64,000 nt of DNA, taken from positions 26,632-90,631 of the forward strand of contig JACPFM010000162.1 of the NCBI GenBank assembly GCA_016182965.1, in the 5' to 3' direction. Below, piece by piece: positions 16,846-25,691 of this stretch. The notes under the pieces were generated by a model. The model searched no databases and was not told where the DNA came from. It was given only the letters and a program-made list of their open reading frames with translations. Position 1 is the first letter of the stretch. The number at the start of each line of letters is the position of its first letter. Source of the DNA: Deltaproteobacteria bacterium. GTDB lineage: Bacteria; Myxococcota_A; Polyangia; Polyangiales; JADJMO01. The translations under genes and the position numbers were made by a program.

Positions 16846-17922
16846 ATGCGGTCGCTGTTCGTCGTGTTCGCGGTCGGGGCGCTCGTCGGCTGCTCGGCAG
16901 GCAAAGGCGAGAACGTCGATCCCGGTCGGCTCGGGGGCGGCGGCGACGGCGGGCTCTCGATCGACGCCGGCGATCGAGACGGCGGCTTCACCGGAGGCGG
17001 CGACGACGCGGGCGGCTCGTCGTGCGCAGCCAAGAGCTTCGCCGCCGAGCCCTCCATCGCGCCGGTCGACATCGTGTGGGTCGTCGACTCGAGCGGCAGC
17101 ATGGACAACGAGGCGAAGCGCGTGCAGGACAACCTGAACGAGTTCTCCACCGCGATGGGCAAGGTCGGTATCGACTGGCACGTCGTGATGATCACCTCGT
17201 CGGCGTTCGTGAAGGTGCCGCCGCCGCTCGGCACGAGCCCGCAGTACATGTTCATCGATCGGATGGTGAACTCGAACGAGCCGCTGCAGGTGCTGCTCGA
17301 CGAGCACCCCAAGTACGGCTCGTTCCTGCGGCCGCTCGCGGTCACCCACCTCGTCGGGGTCACCGACGACGAGAGCGATCTCGCCGCCGAGGCCTTCTAC
17401 AAGGCCATGCAGGCGAAGCTCGGAAAGCACTTCAAATTCCACGCGATCGCGTCGGAGAAGGTCGCGCCGACGTTCACCAACCCCGAGGGCGCGTGCCAGA
17501 CCAGCGGGTGGCCGCCCGAGGGCGCCGCGGCGCCGGGCATCCAGTACTACAAGCTCGCCGACGCGACCGGCGGCCTCAAGTTCTCCATCTGCACGGCCGA
17601 CTGGTCGGGCCTGTTCAAGACGCTGACCGCGGCGGTCGCCGTCGCGGCGAAGCTCCCCTGCACCTTCACGCTCCCCAAACCCGAGTCGGGCGAGATCGAT
17701 CCGACGAAGGTCAACGTCGTCTTCACGAGCGGCAGCGGCGCCAAGGACACGCTGGTGTACGTCGGCAACAAGGACGCCTGCACCGCGGCCGGCGGCTGGT
17801 ACTACGACGATCCCGCCAAGCCGACGGCGGTCAACCTCTGTCCGTCGACGTGCACCACGGTGAGCGGCGACAAGGCGGGCAAGGTCGACGTGGCCCTCGG
17901 CTGCGCCACGCGCATCAAGTAG
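16846..17922 (+). CDS. von Willebrand factor A-like lipoprotein
   Basis: A 358-residue lipoprotein (ALVGC, C16) with a Gly/Asp linker, then a vWA domain. The metal-ion-dependent adhesion site begins with DSSGSM at 81-86, and the second element may be TDDESD near residue 180. Downstream are CQTSGWPPEG and CPSTCTT cysteine elements. The start ATG 16846-16848 follows a strong GGAGGTGGAG. The family usually mediates protein binding at the cell surface. A second vWA lipoprotein lies at 58500. No operon partner is present, as the next gene is convergent. Confidence 0.85.
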   Translation: MRSLFVVFAVGALVGCSAGKGENVDPGRLGGGGDGGLSIDAGDRDGGFTGGGDDAGGSSCAAKSFAAEPSIAPVDIVWVVDSSGSMDNEAKRVQDNLNEFSTAMGKVGIDWHVVMITSSAFVKVPPPLGTSPQYMFIDRMVNSNEPLQVLLDEHPKYGSFLRPLAVTHLVGVTDDESDLAAEAFYKAMQAKLGKHFKFHAIASEKVAPTFTNPEGACQTSGWPPEGAAAPGIQYYKLADATGGLKFSICTADWSGLFKTLTAAVAVAAKLPCTFTLPKPESGEIDPTKVNVVFTSGSGAKDTLVYVGNKDACTAAGGWYYDDPAKPTAVNLCPSTCTTVSGDKAGKVDVALGCATRIK

Positions 17923-17925
17923 CGG

Positions 17926-18645
17926 TCACTTCTTGCCGACCACCACGTACTGATCCGGGAGCTCCGATTTCACGACGCTCGCCGTGAGGCCGCCGGCGCC
18001 GAGCTCTTCGACCACCGTCTCTTTGGCGACGCGGTGCTCCTTGGGAGGGCCGTGCGACGACTCCATGGTGAAGTCGATCACGAAGACCATGCCGCCGGGC
18101 TTCAGGCCCTTGGCGAGCTTGACCGAGTACGCCTTGCGGGCTTCGATGTGGTGCCAGGTGTCGACGATCAGCGCGCGATCGACGGTGGCCTCGCCGAGAC
18201 CGGGATCGTCGGGCGCGATGACGCGGGCCTCGACGTTGCCGAGCTTCTCCTTCTCGGCGCGCTCCTTGACGTAGCGGATCATCTCCGGCTCGACGTCGAG
18301 CGCGAGCACCTTGCCCTTGGTGCCCGCCGCCAGCGACAGCAGCGGCAGGAAGTAGCCGGTCCCGGTGCCGATGTCGGCGACGGTCGCGCCCGCGTCGATC
18401 TTCATCAGGGTGATGACGTGCGCGGGCTTCTGCCAGGCGTCGCGCGCCGGGTCGTCGAACACCTTGGCCCACTTCTCCGGCTCGTCGAAGCGATGGTGGA
18501 CCGGCCCGCCGTGGGCGTGCCCGCCGTGCCCGTGCCCGGGGCCGTGCCCGGGGCCGTGCGGAGCGGCCGGCTGGACCGGTTTGTTCGAGCCGCCGCAGGC
18601 GACGAGGAACGAAACGGCGACGGGAGCGAGGCGACGAAGGACCAT
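17926..18645 (-). CDS. SAM-dependent methyltransferase domain lipoprotein
   Basis: A 239-residue protein with a lipoprotein signal (FLVACG, C17), a His/Gly/Pro linker (HGPGHGPGHGHGGHAHGG) and then a class I methyltransferase fold: motif I VADIGTGTGYFLP, an acidic strand end in LALDVEPEMI, and VDRALIVDTWHH. Its placement outside the membrane would be odd for a SAM enzyme, because SAM is cytoplasmic, so this may be a pseudo-enzyme or the signal may be misread. The ATG at 18643-18645 is the only start placing a signal peptide first. Confidence 0.75.
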   Translation of the reverse strand: MVLRRLAPVAVSFLVACGGSNKPVQPAAPHGPGHGPGHGHGGHAHGGPVHHRFDEPEKWAKVFDDPARDAWQKPAHVITLMKIDAGATVADIGTGTGYFLPLLSLAAGTKGKVLALDVEPEMIRYVKERAEKEKLGNVEARVIAPDDPGLGEATVDRALIVDTWHHIEARKAYSVKLAKGLKPGGMVFVIDFTMESSHGPPKEHRVAKETVVEELGAGGLTASVVKSELPDQYVVVGKK

Positions 18646-18748
18646 GCGTGCTGGCTAGCACTGCCGGGCAGGCGGGGCACTGGCGACGCGCTGCGCTGTT
18701 TTCGACGGCGGCCGGTCCGCTGTACGTTCGTGAGCTCGGAGGGGCACC

Positions 18749-19261
18749 ATGCGTTTGTTCGTCGGATTGCTCGTCGTCGCCGCGGTCGGAAGCTCGGGGT
18801 GCAAGCTGCTCGAGAAGAAGGTCCCGGACGACATCGTGAAGAAGGCCGTGAGCGGGTCGCTGCGTCACATGCCGAACACCGCCACCGCGATGTGCGGCGG
18901 CGACACCAAGGGGCTGATGAGCGCGACGGTCACGGTGAAGTCACGTGGCGAGAAGAGCACCGGCGTCGCGCACGTCGTCGGCAAGCCGTGGCCGGGCAAG
19001 GATCTGCCGTCGAGCTGCGAGGGCGACGTGGAGTTCGCCTTCTCGTACTCGACCAAGACGTACGGCAGCGGCAAGCGTCGCCGCACCGAGACGACCTGGT
19101 TCCTCGACAAGCTCAAGCTCGTCGCCGTGCAGACCGAGGGCGTGAAGCTCGCGAGCCAGTCCGAGGAGTCCAACGATCCCGACAAGGACGACGACGGCGA
19201 CGACGACGACGACTCCTCGAAGACGAAGACGAAGAAGAAGAAGAGCTCCGACGACGAGTGA
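18749..19261 (+). CDS. small lipoprotein with acidic/lysine tail
   Basis: A 170-residue lipoprotein (GSSGC, C18). The middle part resembles no family I know; it has two cysteines (MCGGD, SCEGD) that could pair. The last 30 residues are extremely charged: an Asp/Glu run (DKDDDGDDDDDSS) then a Lys run and SSDDE. A good GGAGGGG precedes ATG 18749. It is convergent with the FG-GAP lipoprotein gene, with 12 bp between. Function unknown. Confidence 0.7.
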   Translation: MRLFVGLLVVAAVGSSGCKLLEKKVPDDIVKKAVSGSLRHMPNTATAMCGGDTKGLMSATVTVKSRGEKSTGVAHVVGKPWPGKDLPSSCEGDVEFAFSYSTKTYGSGKRRRTETTWFLDKLKLVAVQTEGVKLASQSEESNDPDKDDDGDDDDDSSKTKTKKKKSSDDE

Positions 19262-19273
19262 TCGTCGGCGCGG

Positions 19274-20911
19274 CTACTTGGGCGGGACGAAGCCGTTGCG
19301 GAGCCAGTTTCCGCGACCGGTGGGCCAGGGCAGGCACTTCGTCCCCGAGCCCTTCACCGTGTAGACGCGCACGCTCTCGACCTTGTCGACGGCGTCCTTG
19401 AGCGACACCACGATCTCGACGGTGCCGTCGCCGCCCACGTCGGCGAGCGTCGGCACCGGCATCGCGCCGCGGCCGGAGAGCTTCACCTCGTGGAGCTTCC
19501 GGCCCGACGCGTCGAGCACGAACAGCGCGCTCCGGTCCTTCTCGGTCGAGTAGGTCGAGAACACGATCTCGGGGATGCCGTCCTTCGAGAGGTCGCCGAT
19601 CACCACGCCGCCGGTGAGGACCTTCGGGTCGGTGGTGTAGGTGAACGACCAGAGCTCCTTCGCGGCGGCGGAGACGGCGTGGATCTTCCCGTCGAAGCCG
19701 GCGAACACGAGCTCCGGGCCGGGCGACGACGCGTCGATGTCGGCGACCGAGAGCTGGTTGGTCGCGCCGACGATGTTGCCGCCGAGATCCCACAGACCCG
19801 CGACGTAGCCGGGCACGTGGAGCGGCGTCTCCCACGCGGGGAGGCGGCTGCCGTCGCTCCGCACCACCCACACCGCGACGCCCTTCTCGCGCGCGGTCTG
19901 CGCCGCGTTCTGCACGCTGGCGAGCATGATCACCTCGGGCTTGCCGTCGCCGTCGAGGTCCGCGATCGCGGGCGCCGTGTTGGTGAAGTGCGCCTGCAGC
20001 GCGGTCGCCTCGTTCGGCGCCCAACCCTGCTTCGCCTCCGACAGCGCGTGCAGGTAGCGGATGCCCGGCGTCTTGCGGGTGTTCTCGAACATGACGTGCG
20101 CGTCGAACGCCACGCCGCTGCCCTTGTGGAACGACGCGTAGGCGTTGTCGTGCGGCGCCACCACGTCGGCGGCGCCGTCGCCGTCGAGATCGCCGACCGC
20201 GAGGTTCTGGTCGTAGCAGCCGGCGAGGTAGCACTTGGTCGCGCCGCAGCCGCTCGTCGCCGTGGCGTTCGGCGGGAAGCCCAGCGCCGGCGCGCCGCTC
20301 CCCTTCCACGCCATCATCACGTCGGTCGGCGAGCCGTCGGCGAGCGCGCCGACGATCTCGAGCGCGCCGTCCTTGTCGACGTCACCGGCGGCGAGCGCGC
20401 GGATCTCGTCGAGCCAGGTCACCGGGAACCCCGGGACCACCGTGCCGGCGGCGTCGACGAGGTGGACCTTGCCGCGCGCGGCGACGGCGATCTCGAGCTT
20501 GCCGTCACCGAGGAAGTTCCCGACCACCGGGCTCGCCCAAATGCGACCGGCGGTGTCGTACCGCCATTTCAGCGCGCCGTCGGCGCCCCAGACCTCGAGC
20601 GCGGCGCCGCGCGGGGCGACGATCTCCATCTTGCCGTCGCCGTCGAGATCGACCACCGCCGGCGAGGCGAGCCAGCCCTCCTCCCAGCGATCCTTGAGGG
20701 TGAGCGAGAGCTCGGGGGCGGCGACCGCGGTCGAGCCGCCCTCCGCCTCGCACGCCGGCTTGGGCGGCGGCGGCGCGTCGGCGAGCGGGGCGTCGACGGC
20801 CGGCTGCACGTCGTCGCCCGCGTCGCCGGCCGGGCCGCCGTTGGTGTCGTTCGAGGAGCCGCCCCCGCACGAGAGGACGCTTCCGAGGAGGAGGAAGGGG
20901 ACGACGCGCAT
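19274..20911 (-). CDS. FG-GAP/VCBS repeat lipoprotein
   Basis: A 545-residue lipoprotein (VLSCG, C15) with an acidic Pro/Ala linker. Its body has many calcium-binding-type repeats: VVDLDGDGKMEIVAP, AAGDVDKDGALEIVGA, VGDLDGDGAADVVAP, IADLDGDGKPEVIM and LADVGGDGTVEIVVS. This is the FG-GAP/VCBS beta-propeller pattern, typical of secreted adhesion or carbohydrate-binding proteins. Two Cys (GCGATKCYLAGC) may form a disulphide loop. It ends at GNWLRNGFVPPK. Start ATG 20909-20911. Confidence 0.85.
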   Translation of the reverse strand: MRVVPFLLLGSVLSCGGGSSNDTNGGPAGDAGDDVQPAVDAPLADAPPPPKPACEAEGGSTAVAAPELSLTLKDRWEEGWLASPAVVDLDGDGKMEIVAPRGAALEVWGADGALKWRYDTAGRIWASPVVGNFLGDGKLEIAVAARGKVHLVDAAGTVVPGFPVTWLDEIRALAAGDVDKDGALEIVGALADGSPTDVMMAWKGSGAPALGFPPNATATSGCGATKCYLAGCYDQNLAVGDLDGDGAADVVAPHDNAYASFHKGSGVAFDAHVMFENTRKTPGIRYLHALSEAKQGWAPNEATALQAHFTNTAPAIADLDGDGKPEVIMLASVQNAAQTAREKGVAVWVVRSDGSRLPAWETPLHVPGYVAGLWDLGGNIVGATNQLSVADIDASSPGPELVFAGFDGKIHAVSAAAKELWSFTYTTDPKVLTGGVVIGDLSKDGIPEIVFSTYSTEKDRSALFVLDASGRKLHEVKLSGRGAMPVPTLADVGGDGTVEIVVSLKDAVDKVESVRVYTVKGSGTKCLPWPTGRGNWLRNGFVPPK

Positions 20912-20940
20912 GGTGCGCGAAGCCTAGCGCGATCTTCGTG

Positions 20941-21078
20941 GTCTAGAGTCTAGAGTCCAGAGTCCAGAGTCCAGAATCCGTCGTGATTCGGCCTCTGATT
21001 CGAGCCGGAATCACGACCATCGCGCCGGGTCAGGAGCCCTCGACTCTGACTCTGGACTCTAGACTCTAGACTCTGGAC
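20941..21078. repeat. heptamer palindrome (GAGTCTA/GAGTCCA units)
   Basis: The left arm at 20941-20975 reads as 7-nt units TCTAGAG (twice), TCCAGAG (twice) and a variant; the right arm at 21043-21078 repeats the complement. Between them is another stem (TCGTGATTCGGC near 20981 and its near-complement near 21006). The whole region can fold into one long hairpin. The right arm contains the TAG stop and the last codons (SRV) of the ATP-grasp gene, so that gene's end is made by the repeat. Confidence 0.75.
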
Positions 21079-21926
21079 CGTCGTGCCGCGAAGCCGGCGG
21101 CGAAGCCCATCGAGTACCGCGCGTTGATCTCGCTCCGCGGCTGCAGTCGCAGCGCGGCGCCGTCGCGAAAGGTGAACGCGTCGACGCCGAAGGGGCCGAA
21201 GTAGCCGGCTGCGTGCAGCGCCTCGCCGACGGAGCGCACCTCCCGATCCAAGGCGGCGGCGACGTCGGACGGCGGGTCGGTCACGCGCTCGGTCGCGAGC
21301 CACTGGCCGTGCGCGTCGCAGCGCTGGCGCACGAGCGCGCCGAAGATCGCCGAGCCGTCGACCGCGAGCACGCCGTGGCGCGCCCACTCGGTGTCGACGG
21401 CGACGTTCGGCTCGATCATCACGCCGCCGCGGGCCACGAGGCCGCCGAGGAAGTCGAGGTCGTCGCCCGGCGTCACCACGCGGTGGCCGCGGCCGGACAT
21501 CCCGAACGCCGGCTTGATGCGCCACGCCGAGCCGATCGGCGGCTGGGTGGCGAGCTTCTTGCGCGCGACCTCGAGGTCGACGACGAAGGCGGCGCCGGGC
21601 AGCGTCGGGCCGAGCGCCGCGCAGAACGCGCGACCGTTCACGCGACGCAGCACCTCGACCGCCGGATGCGGCTCCGGGATCGCGCCCGCGCGAAGCAGCA
21701 GCGAGAGCGCGCGCGGCGTCGGACAGAACGCGCGCCCGGGGAGGCCGCGCGCCGAGTCGGGCGCGGAGGCGTCGTCGACCCGCACGTCGTCGGGGTCGAG
21801 GAGCGCGCGCGCGAGGCGATCGGCGTGCGGGCGCATCGCCGCGCGCACCGATCGGGTCGGCGCGTAGCGATCTCCGGCGCCGAGCTCCAGATCGGCGTCG
21901 AGGTTGAGGACCCACGCGATCGCCAT
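21066..21926 (-). CDS. ATP-grasp-like protein
   Basis: A 286-residue protein whose core fits an ATP-grasp-type fold: WRIKPAFGMSGRGHRVV (a phosphate-binding lysine/glycine loop), VMIEPNVAVDTEWARH and FGVDAFTFRDG followed by QPRSEINAR (metal-binding acidic region with the E..N pattern). No named substrate. The start ATG lies 1 nt after the stop of the DUF455 gene, so they form one transcription unit. The last codons lie inside a heptamer repeat. In related genomes these two families probably act together, but I have no proof. Confidence 0.72.
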   Translation of the reverse strand: MAIAWVLNLDADLELGAGDRYAPTRSVRAAMRPHADRLARALLDPDDVRVDDASAPDSARGLPGRAFCPTPRALSLLLRAGAIPEPHPAVEVLRRVNGRAFCAALGPTLPGAAFVVDLEVARKKLATQPPIGSAWRIKPAFGMSGRGHRVVTPGDDLDFLGGLVARGGVMIEPNVAVDTEWARHGVLAVDGSAIFGALVRQRCDAHGQWLATERVTDPPSDVAAALDREVRSVGEALHAAGYFGPFGVDAFTFRDGAALRLQPRSEINARYSMGFAAGFAARRSRV

Positions 21927-21927
21927 G

Positions 21928-22725
21928 TCAGGGCTCGGACTCGCGCGGGCGGAAGCGCGCGAGCTCGTCGAGGAACGCCTCGGTCTGGCCGGCCCGCAGG
22001 CGCGCGTCGCGCTGCATCGGATCGCCGCGCATGAGCAGCGGCGAGAGCGGCGCGGGGAGCGAGCGACACCACGTGTCGAAATCGAGGCCGCCGGTGAAGT
22101 GCTTGAACCAACGCACGCCGAAGCGCACGTGCGCGAGCTCCTCCAGCCCGACAAGCTCCTGCGCGCGCGCGCCCTCCTCGTCGCCGGCGGCCCGAAAGCG
22201 CGCGGCGAACTCCGCGCTGTGATCGAGGTTCGCGCTCTCGAGGCCGAGGCCCATCACCGCGACGAACGACGCCGGATCGGGGCAGCTCGGCACGCGCGTC
22301 CAGAACCAGTCGCGCACGGGGAACTCGCCGACGCGGTGGCCGAGGCGCACGATCTCACGCTCGTACATGCGCATGTGGCGCACTTCGTCGAGCGCGATGC
22401 GCAGGAGGCCCTGCCGGAACTCGCGCGGCGCGTCGGCGAACGCGAGGAGCGCCCAGGCCATCAGCTCCGCCGCCTGCAGCTCGTGGTGGAAGAAGGTGTG
22501 CAGCGCCCGCGCGCGACCGAGCGGCGCCTTCAGGCCGCGCGTCTTCTCCGCGCGAGCGACGACGCGCAGCTCCGGCGGGCGCCCCGGCGACGTCAGGCGC
22601 CGCACCGGCGGACGATCCTCCCACCGCTCGGGCACGGAAGGCGGCGCGAGCTTGTGATCGAGCGTGGTCGCGAGGATGTAGTCCCACGCCCAGCGCTCGA
22701 CGGTTCCGGCATCCGGCGGCTGCAT
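21928..22725 (-). CDS. DUF455 ferritin-like protein
   Basis: A 265-residue protein of the DUF455 family, a four-helix ferritin-like fold. Carboxylate/His motifs at the usual places are HHELQAAELMAWAL, ALDEVRHMRMYERE and LEELAHVRFGVRWF, giving E and ExxH ligands for a di-metal site. The family is related to tRNA-modifying MiaE. The start at ATG 22723-22725 is preferred over an upstream one that would overlap the divergent gene. It is translated directly before the ATP-grasp gene. Confidence 0.82.
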   Translation of the reverse strand: MQPPDAGTVERWAWDYILATTLDHKLAPPSVPERWEDRPPVRRLTSPGRPPELRVVARAEKTRGLKAPLGRARALHTFFHHELQAAELMAWALLAFADAPREFRQGLLRIALDEVRHMRMYEREIVRLGHRVGEFPVRDWFWTRVPSCPDPASFVAVMGLGLESANLDHSAEFAARFRAAGDEEGARAQELVGLEELAHVRFGVRWFKHFTGGLDFDTWCRSLPAPLSPLLMRGDPMQRDARLRAGQTEAFLDELARFRPRESEP

Positions 22726-22759
22726 CGCCGGACGCAGGGTAACGCGTATGCTCGTGCGC

Positions 22760-23827
22760 ATGCAGAGGCTCGCGATGGTCCTGTGCGCCGTGGCGATCGG
22801 TTGCTCGAGCGACGGAGGAGGCGACGGCACGAGCGGCGACGCGTCGACCGAAGGCGACACGGCGTCTCGGGAGGACACCGGCAGCACCGACGTCGAGGCC
22901 TCGATCGACGCCGGCGCCGATGCGGTCGCGGACGTCGCGGCCGACGCGCCGCCGGCCAGCGGACCGACCCTCGCCGGCTGCCCGATGTTCCCCGCAGACA
23001 ACCCGTGGAACCGCGACGTCTCGGCCGATCCAGTCGACGCGCAGTCGACCTCGTACATCGCGGCGATGGCCCCCGCCAAGGCGGTCCATCCCGACTGGGG
23101 CGCCTCACCGTACGGCATCCCGTGGGTCACCGTGCCGGCGACCCAGCCGAAGGTGCCGGTCTCCTTCACCTACGACGACGAGAGCGATCCCGGCCCCTAC
23201 CCCATCCCGCCGGACGCCCCGATCGAGGGAGGCGCGGGCGCGACCGGCGATCGCCACGTGCTCGTGCTCCAGCGCGACACCTGCAAGCTCTACGAGCTGT
23301 TCGCGGCCGTGAAGTCGGGCTCCGGCTGGCAGGCGGGCAGCGGCGCGGTCTTCGACTTGCGCTCGAACGCGCTGCGCCCCGAAGGCTGGACCTCCGCCGA
23401 CGCCGCGGGCCTGCCGGTCCTCCCCGGGCTCGTGCGCTTCGACGAGGTGAAGGCCGGGAAGATCGCCCACGCGGTGCGCTTCACGATGGTCAACACGCAG
23501 CGCGCGTACATCCATCCGGCGACGCACTGGGCGAGCACCAAGACCGATCCGGCGCTCCCGCCGATGGGGCTGCGCGTGCGGCTGAGGGCTTCGTTCGACG
23601 CGTCGACGTTCTCGGCGCCCGGCAAGGTCGTCGTCGCGGCGATGAAGACGTACGGGATGCTCCTCGCCGACAACGGCTCCGACTGGTTCGTCACCGGCGA
23701 CACGCACGCCGGCTGGGACGGCGAGGTGTCGGCCGGCACGACCTACATGGACGCGCTGCTCGCCGATCTGCGCAAGGTGAAGGGGAGCGACTTCGAGGTC
23801 GTGAAGACCGGCACGATCTACAAGTGA
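22760..23827 (+). CDS. conserved lipoprotein, unknown function
   Basis: A 355-residue lipoprotein (AVAIGC, C15) with a Gly/Asp/Thr linker. The body has many conserved-looking motifs (ADNPWNRDVSADP, ESDPGPYPIP, GDRHVLVLQRDTCKLYELF, TSADAAGLPVLPGLVRFDEV, LPPMGLRVRLRASFD, YGMLLADNGSDWFVTG), which I recognise as a widespread family without assigned function; no catalytic residues can be named. It ends KGSDFEVVKTGTIYK. ATG 22760 is preferred because it places the signal; ATG 22748 is possible. Confidence 0.72.
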   Translation: MQRLAMVLCAVAIGCSSDGGGDGTSGDASTEGDTASREDTGSTDVEASIDAGADAVADVAADAPPASGPTLAGCPMFPADNPWNRDVSADPVDAQSTSYIAAMAPAKAVHPDWGASPYGIPWVTVPATQPKVPVSFTYDDESDPGPYPIPPDAPIEGGAGATGDRHVLVLQRDTCKLYELFAAVKSGSGWQAGSGAVFDLRSNALRPEGWTSADAAGLPVLPGLVRFDEVKAGKIAHAVRFTMVNTQRAYIHPATHWASTKTDPALPPMGLRVRLRASFDASTFSAPGKVVVAAMKTYGMLLADNGSDWFVTGDTHAGWDGEVSAGTTYMDALLADLRKVKGSDFEVVKTGTIYK

Positions 23828-23846
23828 CCCGGCCGGCGGTCGCGTC

Positions 23847-24261
23847 TCGCGAGGACCGGGTCATCAGTCGTCAGTCGTCAGTCGTCAGCGCGAGACGAGA
23901 GGAGGCGCGTCGCGCCCTGCCCTCTCTCTCTCGTCGCGGCTCGCGAGGACTGGGTCATCAGTCGTCAGTCGTCAGTTATCAGCGCGAGACGAGAGGAGGC
24001 GCGCCGCGCCCTGCCCTCTCTCTCTACTCCATCCGGGTGGCTGACGAGTAAGAGCATGTGATCGGACCGGCGCGGTTCCAAGGTCGAAGAAAGCTTCGAG
24101 CCAACTGACGACTGACGACTGACGACTGACGACTGACGACTGACGACTGACGACTGACGACTGACGACCGACGACTGACGACTGACGACTGACGACTGAC
24201 GACTGACGACTGACGACTGACGACTGACGACTGACGACTGACGACTGACGACTGACGACTG
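23847..24261. repeat. GTCGTCA heptamer arrays and a 94-bp direct repeat
   Basis: Two direct copies of a unit of about 94 bp start at 23847 and 23941. Each carries CGAGGACYGGGTC, three to four copies of the heptamer GTCGTCA/GTCATCA, then CGAGACGAGAGGAGG. From 24105 to 24261 there is a pure array of about 22 CTGACGA heptamers with one variant unit; it is the complement of the same heptamer. The array ends 2 nt before the minus-strand decarboxylase stop (24264). The left part follows the plus-strand gene stop (23827). There are no spacers and no CRISPR-type repeats. Confidence 0.9.
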
Positions 24262-24263
24262 CG

Positions 24264-25661
24264 TCAGCCGCGCGCGTGGCGGGCGAGCGCGTCGATCAGC
24301 CGGTCGACGTCGGCGGGGCCGGTGCGGTGGTTGTTCACGCACGCCCGCAGCACGCGCAGGCCGGTCGAGAGCCGCGTGACCGAGAGCCAGCCGGCGCCCT
24401 CGGCGATCACCGCGCGCGCCACTGCTTCGCGCGCGCGACCGCCTTCGTCGACGAAGCAGACGATCGGCAGCGGCGTGTCGTTGACCACCCGCCACCCCGC
24501 CGCGCGCAGCCCCTCGCGCAGCCGCTCGGCGAGCGCGAGGCGGGCGCGTAGCGAGGCCGCGAACCCCTGCCACCCTTCGGCGGCGAGGGCGAGGAGCACC
24601 TTCAGGCCGATGAAGCGGCGCGACCACTGCATCGAGCGCCCGTAGGGATCGTGGGAGGCCGCTCGTGGCCCTCGCGGCATGTACCCGCCGTGCTCGGAGA
24701 ACGCCGTCGCGAGGAGCTTCGGGTGTCGCGTGAGGATCATGCCGGCGCCCATCGGCGACGAGAGCGCCTTGTGCGGATCGAAGGTGATGGAGTCGGCGCG
24801 CGCGATGGCCTCGATCGCCGCGCGCTGCTCGGGCACGAGCGCGAGGAGACCGCCATAGGCCGCGTCGACGTGCAGGAAACACCCCTCGCGCTCGGCGACG
24901 GTCGAGAGCTCCGAGAGCGGATCGATGGCGCCCGCGCCGGTGGTCCCGGCCGTGGCGACGATCAGGAACGGGAGGTGGCCCGCGGCGCGATCGGCGACGA
25001 TCGCCTCGCGCAAAATGCGCGTCTTCATGCGGAGGCGCGCGTCGGCGGGGATGACGCGCACGGCGTCGCGGCCGAGGCCCGCGAGCCGCGCGGCGCGCGT
25101 CATCGTCGGGTGCGCCTCCGACGAGACGTAGAGCTTGGGATCGCCCCGCAGGGCGCGAAGGCCGCGCTCCGAGAGCTCCGGGAACGCGCGCACCAGCGCG
25201 AGTTGGAGCGCCGTCGCGTTCGCCTCGGCCCCTCCCGACGTGAACGCGCCTTCGACGTCCTCTCGCCGGAAGCCGAACCGTTCGCCGAACGCGCGAAGGA
25301 GGTGCTCCTCGACCTCGACGGCCCACGGCGCATGCCCGTGGGTGGCGAGCTGCGGGTTGAACGCGGAAACGAGCGCGTCGGCGAGGACCGAGAGCGCCGC
25401 AGGCGCCGGGTTGAAGAGCCCGAAGTAGCGCGGATGGCCGACGTGGACCTGCCCCTCGCGCAGCCCCGAGACGGCGCGCTCGAGCAGCTCGACGGGATCG
25501 ATCGGCCTAGAGAAATCGAAGGAGGCGATCGACGCCGCGATGGCCGCAGCGTCGAGCTCTGCGCCGAGCGGACGCTCGCCGAGCCCCTGGCCGTACCCCT
25601 CGATGATCTCACCGACCCGGCGCCACAGGGTGGCGCGCGTCTCCCGGTCGAGATCGAGCAT
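24264..25661 (-). CDS. PLP-dependent amino-acid decarboxylase family enzyme
   Basis: A 465-residue fold-type I PLP enzyme of the aromatic-L-amino-acid/glutamate decarboxylase group. K298 in ITFDPHKALSS is the cofactor lysine; D266 in FLHVDAAYG and the VATAGTTGAGAIDP segment are in the expected positions. GHPRYFGLFNPAP and NPQLATHGHAP are characteristic N-terminal strands. It is the length normal for this family. The substrate (aspartate, glutamate, aromatic or other) cannot be read. Start ATG 25659-25661. The stop codon abuts a heptamer array. Confidence 0.9.
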   Translation of the reverse strand: MLDLDRETRATLWRRVGEIIEGYGQGLGERPLGAELDAAAIAASIASFDFSRPIDPVELLERAVSGLREGQVHVGHPRYFGLFNPAPAALSVLADALVSAFNPQLATHGHAPWAVEVEEHLLRAFGERFGFRREDVEGAFTSGGAEANATALQLALVRAFPELSERGLRALRGDPKLYVSSEAHPTMTRAARLAGLGRDAVRVIPADARLRMKTRILREAIVADRAAGHLPFLIVATAGTTGAGAIDPLSELSTVAEREGCFLHVDAAYGGLLALVPEQRAAIEAIARADSITFDPHKALSSPMGAGMILTRHPKLLATAFSEHGGYMPRGPRAASHDPYGRSMQWSRRFIGLKVLLALAAEGWQGFAASLRARLALAERLREGLRAAGWRVVNDTPLPIVCFVDEGGRAREAVARAVIAEGAGWLSVTRLSTGLRVLRACVNNHRTGPADVDRLIDALARHARG

Positions 25662-25691
25662 CGCGCGCGAGCATACCGCGCGCGCGAACCC

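Noticed and set aside
24105..24261. Possible CRISPR array
   Set aside because: The units are 7 nt long with no spacers between them and no cas genes nearby.
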